A DNA stretch of 64,000 nucleotides. Origin: Owenia fusiformis (taxonomy: Eukaryota; Annelida; Polychaeta; Sabellida; Oweniidae). The stretch's first letter is position 1, and every line of letters starts with the position of its first letter. The stretch is taken from the NCBI GenBank assembly GCA_903813345.2, contig CAIIXF020000001.1:18063915-18127914 (forward strand), written 5' to 3'. Below are positions 1 to 12,306 of this stretch, piece by piece. The notes beneath the pieces are model-generated. The model saw only the letters and a list, made by a program, of their open reading frames with translations. It was not told where the DNA came from and did not search any database. A program made the position numbers and the translations under genes.

Positions 1-593
1 AGGTATGACGTCATATTAACTAAATCATTTGGGAGGTATGGCGTAATCTAAACTTATTTATTTGGGAGGTATGGTATCATCTAAACTGATACATTTGGGA
101 GATATGGTGTCATCTAAACTAATTCAATTGGGATATATGGTGTCATCTAAGCTAATTCAATTGGGATATATGGTGTCATCTAAGCTAATTTATTGGGGAG
201 GTATGGTGTCATCTAAGCAATTCATTTGGGAGGTACACTGATAGATTTGGGAGGTATGGCATCTTCAAAACTAGTTCATTTGGGAGGTATGACGTCATCT
301 AAGGTGATACATTTTGGAGGGATGGCGTCATCTAAACTAATTCATTTGGGAGGTATGACGTCATCTAAGCAGATATATTTTGGAGGGATGGCGTCATCTA
401 AACTTATTCATTTGGGAAGTATGGTGTAATCTAAACTAATACATATGAGAGGTGTTGTCATTTAAACTGATATATTTGGGAGGTATGGTGCGGCCCACCG
501 TAAACTGACATATTTGGGAGATATGATGTCACCTAAACTGATTTATATGGGAGGTATGGTGTCATCTAAATTGATACATTGGGGAGGTATGTT
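1..593. repeat. 33-bp minisatellite, about 18 diverged copies, open at the left edge
   Basis: Units of about 33 bp repeat head to tail, with a core close to TTTGGGAGGTATGGTGTCAT followed by CTAAACTGATACA. Copies differ by scattered substitutions and small indels, and one copy near 491-500 carries a GC-rich interruption (GCGGCCCACC). The array begins before the window and dissolves around position 593. Because 33 is a multiple of three, part of it (226-429) stays open in one frame and would encode 11-residue repeats such as GGMASSKLIHL. No signal peptide, splice context or flanking coding sequence supports translation, so I treat it as non-coding minisatellite DNA. Confidence 0.93.
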
Positions 594-1269
594 GCAAGTA
601 TAAGAATCATATGACCGAGCACGCTGTGTTATTAATAATTCAAATCAAGCACCAGTTTCGTTACACCAGCATTCTTCTAGGGACGTGTGTCTTGAATATG
701 TGAAGTTTGGTCTTGTGGATATCTTCGCATTTTGTGCATCATGTATTGAGCACTGAGATGAAGCTTTCAGATATGGCCCACTCTTGAAACCTACCTTCTC
801 CTCGATTCTAAAATTCACGAGGAATGTATTTAGCATGCACACAATGGACCCTGTTATGATAAAAAATTATCAAAAATTTCGATATATCTTGGGTCTACAT
901 GTCAGATGCTGTGGTATGAATGCCTGCATTGACAGCAGCGGCTGTGGTTTTAAAGTTCTCCTTCATTTTTCTATTTTTACCTTTATTGCCTGGCCCACAT
1001 CATTTGACTCGACTGAATACATGAAGGCCGAAGCTTATATTCATGCATACTAATATCTGCATACATTTCTTCACCATGACCTCAGTATGATATAATGTGC
1101 CATTCTCTTTTTTAATTGTGATACTTGGACCTGTGATGTTGGAGAGAGGGTAGACGACCGTATTTCCTTAATAGTTAGATCATAATTTTGGATATTTGGG
1201 ATTTGTTTTACTTATGATGGCTTCATTTGCACTTATGTTTTATTTGAATACTGCTCTTGTCATACTCTT
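594..1269. other. unassigned intergenic stretch
   Basis: Slightly less A+T-rich than its surroundings. Short open frames occur on both strands (for example minus 645-842 and plus 784-1053), but none resembles a family I know and they overlap each other on opposite strands. It could be decayed mobile DNA; nothing firmer can be said. Confidence 0.4.
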
Positions 1270-2321
1270 TCACGGGTCACAGCGGACCCGGCTACATACA
1301 ACCTACCTGAAAATGTCGGAAGGTGTAATGGGGTAAGTTTTTTTAACTCCGGTTTATATCTTGAATTACTCAATTTCATAAAAAGATATAACACAGGTGT
1401 CTGATTCACTGATATAGTTATTATTCCAGACTCTCATATTTGATTCAAAGATACAATAGGGGCAAATATATCACATTTTTACTGGCATGCGTTGCATATC
1501 GTTGAAAACGCCGGTAAAAGTTGAAAATGAAAGATCCGTTATATCACGAGTGATCTATAGGACATGATTATACCACCTATTCCGATAATACCGCGAGTAG
1601 ATTTGAGTGAGTTTGCGAGCAAGCTTTCTGATGCCACTGAATACCATGAAGTATATCACAAATATCCCTATTAATCAATCATGCACTCCTTGAGTCAGGA
1701 TATAATGTAATTCCCGTAGATGCCAAGGACTAATCCAGAGTATTATGGGTTAAGTGTAAAAATATAATAAATAAATAAATTATTCAAGGTTTTCATTTAT
1801 TTGCAAATTCTACATTCGAAACCAATGCAACCGATTTTATTCGAGGAATGTTCGGATCCTAAGATCGTTTGCTTAAATATATATAATAATGTATGGAATA
1901 ATTGGAATAATTTCTCTGTCTTTATTTCGGATTATTTTGTTATGGAATAATTTCTCTGTCTTTATTTCGGATTATTTTATTATGGAATATATATCAATGT
2001 TATTATCAGGTCATTTGTTTTATTGTCTCTATGTTTATGTTTTTTTTAGTAAAGTTTAGGAATTTTGTTACACAAATATTCCATTGTTCTATGGCGTCAT
2101 ACATGTATGCTGTATATAAAAAAAGACTTGAGGATACGAGTCGAAAGCCTTGATCTAATAAATAATTCTCTGAAGAAATTAATAAAGTTGTTTTAGTAAA
2201 TATTATCTTTGTTTTCCATTTTTCTGAGCCGTGCTAGTTTATCAATATTTGAAAGGCGGTAAAAGTGGATCTTACTCGGCGGTAAGTTGTACTTAGCCGG
2301 GTCCTCTATGCCCCGTGTCTT
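1270..2321. mobile_element. possible inverted-repeat-bounded element
   Basis: The left end (about 1270-1309) contains CACGGGTCACAGCGGACCCG followed by GCTACATACAACCTACC. The right end (about 2280-2321) contains GGTAAGTTGTACTTAGCCGG followed by GTCC and CCCCGTGTCT. One is close to the reverse complement of the other, with the core TAGCCGGGTCC shared exactly. The enclosed 1 kb has no long open frame. This fits a non-autonomous DNA transposon or a pair of inverted repeat copies. I see no clear target-site duplication, so the class is unknown. Confidence 0.4.
1903..1978. repeat. tandem duplication of a 36-bp block, period 40
   Basis: The block beginning TGGAATAATTTCTCTGTCTT occurs at 1903-1938 and again, apparently identical, at 1943-1978. 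A fragment of a third copy (TATGGAATA) follows. It is a recent local duplication inside the inverted-repeat-bounded region. Confidence 0.85.
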
Positions 2322-5300
2322 TCCCATTTTTTAAGTAAACAACTTTATTTTTTTAGTTACCGCTATTTGTGTTTATATTTTAACTGCTGTATCTATGCAA
2401 CTTTATTGAAAACGATGCAACTAAATTAAAAAAATGTATACTAATTAATGAAATATAAGTCAGTTCACAAAAATAAGTGAATTCTACAACTATTACTAAA
2501 AATAAGTGAATTCTACAACTTTTACTTTGTAAGGATGCTTTTTCATCCCACAAAATATTTTGAATTATTTTTACCAAACACATAGTAACAATACATCGAT
2601 TATACTTCTCACTTTTCTGTAGCAAAACTTGAAAAGAGTGTGTCAAGTGGAGCGTACAACTATTTAATGCTTTAATTCTGTCATCGTTGAAATACCGTAT
2701 CCTCCATTCTACAATCCATGTTCAACCGTTGATGAACCTTGTCTCAATTTCCATGGATCATAGCATATGAGGTTGCCTTAAACATTACCCGATTGACCCG
2801 CATAGCTTAACTGAGATCTGCTTCTCATCATAATTTGCGCAAAATGTCACAGTGACTTTTCAAGAAAGTTATAGCTGACTGGTGTCCATAGCTTAGACTG
2901 ATCGAGACAGATATTTTCTCTATTGGTATTGCTCAAACAGCCAACCAACTTTCCTTTATTGTCATCCGTGTTTTTGGTTTTGAAATAGTTTCAATTGCAA
3001 ACGATTCTAAAATACCGTCACAACAGTGTTGAGCGGTTTTTGAGTGGCCATTTTGATTTGAATGTGGGTCAATATGACAATGTATTTGAATTATTTCAAC
3101 TGTCGCAGACCATAGTTTTTAATTAAGACGAGTCTGAACATATTAGGAAGTAGTGTTCATAAGGTATAAAGGTTTAAGACATGTTTGGCCATAGCTTTTT
3201 TGTAATGCTTAAGCATACGTTCAGATTTGTCCGTTTCAGAGATTGAGCTTGGCTTTTCATGATCAGGTTGTCAATCTGAAACTTTATCGCTTTTTGTCAC
3301 ATTATTTGAATCACCTATTAAATGTGTACTGAACACATGTCAATAACCATTCCATAGCGTCTAGAATAGCAAAATTCCCAAATGATTATTTTGCAGGAAA
3401 ACCTTCAAAGGCAAAATAGCCTTCAAAAACCTTCGATGTTTAATGTTCAAAGGTTAATTTGTGTAGTATCCCTGATAATATGTTCCCCATCCTTGTGAAC
3501 TTGAAGTGATTGAATTGATTTGGATAAATTCTTTTCATAAAATGAAATAAAAATGTATCATACATTTTAGGAACACATTCTCACATACGTACTCGTACAT
3601 CAAACATTTTTAGGTTCACATTTCCTACAGCAACCATGCAAACTTGTAACTTGGAAAGGTATCATCTGTATGGTTTGCGAGCTTTTGGCTTATTAGTATG
3701 CCCTAACAAAGACAAATATAATCAAACATGTTGATATCATCTATACAACATTAAATTGATTTTCGTTCGCAATTTAAGAGCATCATTGACCTATAAAGGC
3801 CAGTGGATTTATAAATCCTCTTACCAATCAAAAATGTATGCATCAACTGGAAATGCCAAGTTCGTGATTTAATTGGTATTTTTGTCAATTACAAATTATG
3901 AGACTAAGATTTCTATATGATATTAGATACGATGGGTGATTGATGTGATTATTGAGATCTCAAAACTCACTAAATGAAATTATGTAACCTCAAATTGCAT
4001 CATTTTGAGGCATAATTAAGGCTTAAACAAGTAACACAGGAGTAGCTGACATTTTAACAAATAAAACGAACAACATGCAATATGTATGAATTGACAAAGA
4101 AAAACACTTTATCTTGATTAGAATATACTTTCGCTGGAGATATTTCACATATCTTTTCAAAGAACTACAATACTGACGACTAGTTTACCATTTTTTAGTT
4201 TACACAGGCTGTTTACCGAAACACTTTTCCTTTAAAGCTGCGAAATTTATAGTTTCGTATTCAATTAAGTATGCTCTAAAACTACACCCTCTGACATTTT
4301 TAAAGATGAACATGTCTCGAATCATGAAGTAGAAAATATACATTTATTTCCCTTTGTTCTTCTAATTCTAATTCGATGTCCCTAGTCTCAGTTACCTTGC
4401 TCAAGGCTCATATAAATGGGAACCTTTTTTTCAATTGACATTTACAAAAGAAAATATAATATGGAGATCTGCTGCTTGGAGTTATTATAAAGAATGATGG
4501 TACAATGGGGCCCCAGAGACATTACTGGAGTCGGAAGAAAAATGGATATGCCAATAATTTGACATATTTATTCGATCCGTACACTCAAAGTGGAAATTTT
4601 ACACTTTCCAAAAATAAGTGTCGTTTGCTTCATTAACTGAACTCACTTTCTAATTAAGGAAGTTAGCTGGACTGCTTTTGGCTTTAGAAGCTCATCCTCT
4701 CCTGTGTTATATTGAATGCTCATTAATCTATTAAAACAGTAAATCATGTTTTTTAACTCACTGATAAATTAATGAGCTATGAACTAGAATATCAAAATAT
4801 TGATTCCCGTTTAAAATTTATTATAACACAATTAAAAAGACTAATATCGTATTAATAGTAACGTGTTTTTATCAACATAAATATCTTGTATTTTTACTTG
4901 TGTTTTTTGATTACCAGATATATTACAGCGTGTTTTAATGTTGAGTAGAAAAGTCGTGTGTTGGCATATTGTAGGGATTTTCATACAATGACAGCTGAGC
5001 CCCTTGAGTTACAACGGGTTAGTCGCGGATCGTCAAAACAATATTCGATTGTTTTTGTGAACTCCCAACGATAAAATGGCTATTTATCATGGCCCTGTGC
5101 TAAACTTTTGTTACCCCACTTTCTGTTCGGCGATCAATCGGTAGATAAATTTTTGATATTTGAACAGTTTCAATTTATTTCAACAATCCCTCGGGGAGTG
5201 TAACTCCAGTTTGGTGGATAATAAATTTAACGAATTATATCGGCATGTTCGTAATTATCATTCAGCAGACCACACCATCCCATATGCAAATGATAATGCA

Positions 5301-8300
5301 ACGTTTTTTGGCAAGCGGTTATGATAAAAAAAAATGGCTGATGTTTTTTTGCAATGTTCATCCATTGAAATAACTAATAACACTTGCAAACACAACTGTT
5401 AAATCTACAATTGCATGAACTTATGTTATTGGTGTCATATTCAACTATGCAGATTTTGTGTATTATCAGCAAAGGTCTATCAAACGCTTTTTATATCTTA
5501 CAATGAACTATCAAAAACGACTGTACATGTATAATGATTAAGAAACTTCGGTTTCTAACCCTAACTTGTATAAGTGAGCAATACATTATACTTTAGACTT
5601 GTGTTAGGTTGTGTTTTTGTGGTTTTTGTTTTGTAACATCTTATTTTACGTTTGATACGTTGTGCTTTACAGTAAGTGTGTTTTTTTTTAACCGTTACTA
5701 CTCCATACACTTGTAGAAGCAAGAAATTCAAAACCTGGAATTTGGTTAAAAAGTACAATTAGGGCCGTGGTTTATCAGTTCAAACTGTGCAGGCGTCGTA
5801 AATCAGGTTTCCCTCTGAATGCTTCGCAGAGGATCTGATTGATTGCATTCGCATCCTGTCTTATGCATTCATTAAAGCTATGCAATCGGAACTATTCTTT
5901 GCTTCGTCCAAACCAACAGTTTGTGTGGTATATCAGTAAAAAGGTGATCTGGATCATGCAGTGCAAACTCCTTGGATGTATAAGTGGGTCAACTGATTAT
6001 ATAACGAAGGGATAGGGGCACGTGTAAAGTAGTTCGGTGATTTGACCGGCACCTGACACAACTACTCAAACTCCCACAAGGCACCCGTGATACATCCTAA
6101 CAGGGAGGGCTATTTATCTTTCTTAGCCATTAAACTAATCAAACGAATGTCCGATATTGTGTCCATTTTTTCTCATTAAGTTGGAAACATTAGTGAGACA
6201 AACTGCTTGCCAAGACTATTTCGTTAAAATTTCTGACAGACTACCCTTTGACTTATACGCATACTTGAACAAAAAATCTCAAGAGAAAAGTCGTTAATTT
6301 AACAACCTTTCAAATATTTAATGAAAAGAACCTATCCCTCGGACCCTTTGATCTATAGGTTAAAAACACGACAAAGGGCATCCCAAGTTTCTTTCCAAGT
6401 TCCAACTATTTGCTTCCCTATCTCACCGCTTTCAACAGGTTCAAACATTTGTATTTTAACCTTTAAGCTGAAGCTGTTTTGAACGCCTTTGAAGATGAAT
6501 ACTCCCAGTGTTTCAAATATGGTTAGGGCGTGGATATCTAAGTATATTTCTAATATCTAACAACGGCATAAATAAATATCAATAAAATATCAAGCTTAAC
6601 GAAAATATAAACAAATTTTATTTTCAATAAAGATACATTCGATTTAACATCAAATAATGTGCATCATTAGTTATGACCATAAATAGACCGTTTAGAACAG
6701 TACAATGTACAAGATGTATTTTATAATATAATGGCATATATATAATGGCATGTTCTTATTGTTAGTTGTAAATAATATACATATTTACCCATATATTTAA
6801 TTTAAAGCAAAATCTATCCAATCTAATATTATTAAATCAAATAGAATTACTTTCATATCGTTAGAGTATATACACATTAAAAAAATATTCAGACAGTTAA
6901 AATATAATACTTTATTTTCCTAAATGTTCGATCATTCATGATCTAAATTACGGAGTGTTTGGTACCACACATTAGGAAATAATACTCCACATTGAATTAA
7001 ATTAGTATTATTTTATTTGAATTAACTAACTAAATTGAAAAAATGTCCAAGACATCCAAAATAATGACCGCTGGAATATTAATAGTATTTCATTATTGAG
7101 ACTTTGAAATAAAAACACAATCATTTATCGTTATTATTTTAGTTTAAAACAACCATATATATTGTCTTGAAATGTTTCCTATTCTCATGGTTTATATGCG
7201 CTTCCTATTTTATTTAAAAAATCTAGAATGAACAATTTGCTCGGACACTTACGAATAGAAACTGTGCAGTGTACATAGTTAGACACAAATTGTTCACAAC
7301 ACAAGCATAGACGTAATATTAGCATTTTTAAAATTATTCTTGGTTTAGATCTTGATTTATTTTATCGTCCGGAGATTCTTGGATAAAAACGTTCATTCAG
7401 TCGTACCGCAAATAGTGAAATATTGGTTTGATCGCATGATTTGTCTTAAGTGTTGTTTCTAAAACAACGAAATAATAGTAAAACATGTTATAATATTTCT
7501 GAAATACCACTGTGTCAACGTGAAATTATTTTATGTCAAATTTCATGTTTTTACTTCATATATATATTTAAATGAAACCAATATATGCCTTCATAAAACG
7601 AGGTAGAAAATATAAATTGCAAGAGATTTCATTCCGACTACAAACATAATTGGTATATGAGCAATATAAAAATCATTACAAAGAGACTGATTCGACATAT
7701 TGCATATTAAAATAAAACAAATATATTTTAAATACAAATTCAATAATTATGTAGACTTAGATTGACTTCAATAAATTTATAGCATATGTTAGATAAAAAA
7801 TTAAATAAAAACACATTTAAATGTCAATGGAATCGAGGCCGCGAACGATAGAAAATACTTTCCTATGAAGACATAAAAACCGTCTTTTCGAAGATAAATT
7901 TACGCTACGGAAAACACGTGCAATTATACTATTGTTTCTTTCTAGATATAAATTAATTTTAGAAATTAATGTGTGAATTACATGGAAGCCATAATGAGGA
8001 CGGTTCGAAACAAGCGGGATGTATTATTTGCGGCAAAAGAACATTTCTAGTCACAGCGATTCGCCATATGTCTCAAGCAACATGATATAACCAAACATCA
8101 TGTCGTTATAGCAGGTTACGATTTCAGTCCATCAAATTGAATTTATTTCAATCAGTTGTTCCGTTAAAGCGAGAAGTTATTATTACCTCAAAATATCTAA
8201 AATGAAAATGAAAGTTTAATAAGGAAGAATTTTAAATTTGTATTACATACTCACAATGTATAACAAATCCCGTATTTAAATGAAACCAGACAATCTGATT

Positions 8301-11241
8301 AATGTTTGATCTGGGTTGTATTGAATCTAGTATAACTCTTATCTTCTTTGACACATGTAATAAATAGTAGTAAATACATCTGATAAGCCGCTATATATTT
8401 GTTTGTACGATCATATATTTAATCTAAATACACCAATAGTCTAAATTGTCATATGGGAAGTGATTCAAATAAGGTTTGTTTTATTCGCTTATGTTCGACT
8501 TATGTTCATATGAATTCGCAATGTTTCCAGAGAAGACACTCCATAAATTGATGCATATTTCCCATCGATTGTGCAATGTATGCTATAGTAATTTGTTGGC
8601 TTGTAGCCAGTTGAACTAAACACATATATTGGACAAAGCATTCCCTCGATGTATTATCTATCATGGTCTAAGGCTCCCAGCCACAAGACTGTGTCATGTT
8701 TATCATCCAGGGTGCAATATCTCATCTTGTAGATTCCAATATTATGTTCCAATGATCCTAACGGATCTTGTGGTAGTATGAATTGTTATCCGCATTATAC
8801 TGGAACGTTGTAAGCCATTGCTTGTTGTATTAATTCAGCGAATCTCCATTTTTGTTATTCGCAATGGAGGTCAATATTTTCCACATGTGATACTTTATCA
8901 TTGTAAAATGTCGCGTTAATTCGTTTGATAATCCATTGTTTTACTGAAGATATTGCGTCAACTCCGTTCAAGACCAAAAATGAACGAATTCAGATTGAAC
9001 ATACGATCTAATACCATGGAGTCTTCTTAATGTGTCATAAAAACATAGCAATATAGGTTAGTTAGCTGAAAATAGCAGCCAGTTTACTGCAAAACTTTCA
9101 CATAAATTTAACACTTAAATTTTATTGTCTATTTAGAAAATATAGTTGGCTTAGGAATTGCTGTAGAACACTGGAGGAGTGAGTAATAAACTTCATTTAC
9201 TGTGATACGGTGGGCTATAGAATGTGCTTTATGGTCCCTCAACTGCCCGACTACTACGATTTACTCACGTTATGACTGTGATTATCAGCAATTATTACTT
9301 GATTCCTAGGTCGATATACAGAACATACTGGACTGTAAGACTCTATGTATTAAACGTTATAAAGTTGTCTGTTTTTCTACACACGATTTGGTAGACATTT
9401 CTTGAATTTTTTGACAAGGATTTTTAAATTGTACAATTTACTAACCATGTGGCGAAGACTGGTTTGCATGCTACGCGAACATAATTTGCAAGATTTCTTT
9501 AAAATAAACTACCATTTATATTGTTTCGGAAAATCTGTAATAATGTGGTTTGTTTAGTCAGTATCAATATATGGTAAGACAAAGAGTAATTAGGATTTTC
9601 CCCATATATTCTCATCATAGCAATATCATGGTTTTTAAATTATCCATTTAGTGCTACTGTTTTGTAGGTAGAGACCACAAAATGGTTCATATGCCATTGT
9701 AAATTGAAACAAGTCATTCTTTCTCAGTTTGATTGTAATAAAAACTGCACTTGCAAATTTGTTTGAAGAATAACTCTGAAGAGGGAGTGCTAAAATATGG
9801 GTTTACTAACGAAACTAATAACGAGTCAGAGAAAAAACGAACAAAAGAAAATGCAAATAGCAATACCATTTCGAAAATCAAAGGAGCCATTTCTATTCTG
9901 TGGTAAACGTTAGATATTTTTGTTTTCACCCAATTTTCGGATTTCACGAGTCTGCCTTCGGTTGTATGGTAATACCATATGAAAACATATCTCATCGAAT
10001 CGACTATTCGGGTTTTTTAAAGTGTCTCGATATAAGCAACTTTATGTTGGTGTTTGTTGATGGTGAGTTATGCGGTATACCCGACAACCTACATTTTTGA
10101 AGCACCTGAATATTGATTTCGATATTATTCTAATAAAATGTAATTTTCTCCCTGGATTTCTGACCAGTATAAAATGGCTATATGGCGGTTATCTTCTAAA
10201 TATCAGCGACATTGGATTAATCTGCTGGTCTACCAGGGACAATACATTTCCAATAATTCAACTATTTATTTGACCATTTTTATGATATTATTGGTTGATA
10301 AGATATAACTTCGTTTAAATTGGAATGCTAGATTAACTTTTAATTCGGCCAGTATTTATAGACATTCCAATACTACGGGATGGCCATGGGAAGACAAGAA
10401 AGCAACACTCGATTAATAAAACTCATTTTATTTAGAAATGAAAGATTACAGTTTTTGGATGTGTTCCTGAATTAGTGGAAATCTCATTAATCGCTTGGGC
10501 TACATAAGAATTCTTCGTCATTCTACAACCATACATTCAATTATATTGAACTATTCGTGGATAACGTGGATTTTTTAATTATTTTTCCGTATCCATCTCT
10601 ACTGCAATTAGTGAGCTACAATTAAGGACGAATTAAGCATCTTTTGTCTCTTAATCCACTTATTTTAGATGAAATTATATTTGATGTACAATTAGAATAT
10701 AACAAGCACATAACAATTGTTGGCTTACCCAAGTCTGCCCTTCTCGAATATTTGTTTTATATTTCCATGCTAATGATTCCATACTGAGTGTGAAATTCAA
10801 CAAAAAATACAAATGCAATATGGGGTTTTTCATTTTGTATAAATTAAACCGGCATTTTTATTTTCTCAAAGTAATATCAAGGGCAACTCTCTTTGTGATA
10901 GAATTGTGATAATACTAAAAAGGCTTGATATGTATTTTTCTGTCTAGATCCCTTATCTTTTTCCAACTTCAATTACATATGTCAATTATATAATATATGT
11001 TGGAAATGTATATGTTTGAGTACCCGCTGCCAACAAACACACCAGCAGATTTTCATGCCATCAAATACATTTGAGTTGATATACATTCAAAAGTGTCATA
11101 TAAACAATAAAAATGTTTAAATTGTAAGCCTAAATTGCATTGCATACTTTTTCAAATGATATATCCACAACCAAATGGATTCCTATATCACTAGAAATGT
11201 TAGAAGGATATGATCAGATTAGTTAAACAAAAAACAAATAT
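2322..11241. other. upstream intergenic DNA, no gene recognised
   Basis: About 9 kb of A+T-rich DNA, most extreme around 6.5-7.9 kb. I find no homeobox, no YPWM-coding exon, no transposase motif and no tRNA. The open frames present are short and lack recognisable domains. Minor structure: a 23-bp direct repeat at 2469-2491 and 2498-2520, and a perfect POU octamer ATGCAAAT at 5284-5291. The stretch lies 5' of the Hox gene and could hold distal enhancers, which cannot be told from one sequence. Confidence 0.6.
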
Positions 11242-11242
11242 A

Positions 11243-12306
11243 CAGGTTGTTCCAGAAATAGTGACACATTATTGATTTAGTCATTTTGGAACTTTTTATT
11301 TTAAATTCGAATTAATATAGTTATAATGATTTTTGAAGAAAGGAGGTAATATACAACATTTTTGTATAGTTTAGGAAATTGGGTTTTATTTTCTTTATAA
11401 CTGGTTGTGCTTTTAGATGCTTGTTTGATTGTCTGCATTTTATAATTCCCATTTGTCTATCCTATTTTTCCTTAGTGATGGATCACCTCAGATTGTATTC
11501 TCGAAACATTGCTTGGCAATAGGACAGACATGTTAATCAACTGTTATCAAGTTACTTGGGAACAGTTCATCTTATTGTGTTCTGTAAAAATATATCGTAT
11601 ATTAGATATGTTAATAGAAGTAATAGAATGAAAACGTTTATATTAAAGTAAATCGAAACAGTGCACTTATAAACAATTTAAGGTTGTACATAATTAGTGT
11701 TCATGAGGTTTTAACATTTTTGATTATGTTTTTTATCTGTTAAATTTATGTGATCGTGAGATTATAAATTAAAATGTTTGTAATCTTCATTTATGGAGGA
11801 AATAAAGAAAATACATACATACATACGACTTTTTCTGGTATGTAGATATTCATAATTATTCATTGAAGAGGTGATCTTATAAAGGGACTCGATTGTATAA
11901 CCTCATATAATATAGTATCAATATACAATAGACAGCATAATGTATCATTTATGATGTGATGGACAAATAAAAATTGACGCATTTTTGGAAAATAACTTTT
12001 TAAACAAAATTGCAAAATAGACTTACCCAACTTGCATTTATTAACCACTCACCACATTGAGCGAATCCCAGTCTGTCATGGAAAATAGAAAGGGGTTATA
12101 TAGAATTACTTGAGGTTCATATTTTGAATGACATTTTTCTCAAAAAATATCAAGATGAGGAGCTACCCCTCTGGTTTTGATTCTCCATAGTATCACGGAA
12201 ACACATTTCACATTACATTGGAGATAAATCACATGAAAAATTGATAGCATATACAGTTTAAAATGTTATTTTAGATGATTCAGGGTCCACTTTTTGTATC
12301 ACCTTG
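11243..12306. mobile_element. probable mariner-like element remnant
   Basis: The left end, CAGGTTGTTCCAGAAATAGT, follows a TA. The right end reads CCACTTTTTGTATCACCTTG and is followed by TA; its reverse complement starts CAAGGTGATACAAAAAGTGG. The two ends are diverged but alignable, and both resemble mariner-type termini flanked by the TA target duplication typical of the Tc1/mariner superfamily. At 1064 bp it is near the length of a small mariner, but no intact transposase frame remains. It may be a decayed copy or two unrelated ends. Confidence 0.4.

Noticed and set aside
226-429. Plus-strand open frame of 67 codons in the minisatellite
   Set aside because: It follows from the 33-bp period. 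Neighbouring copies carry indels and stops, and no gene structure surrounds it.
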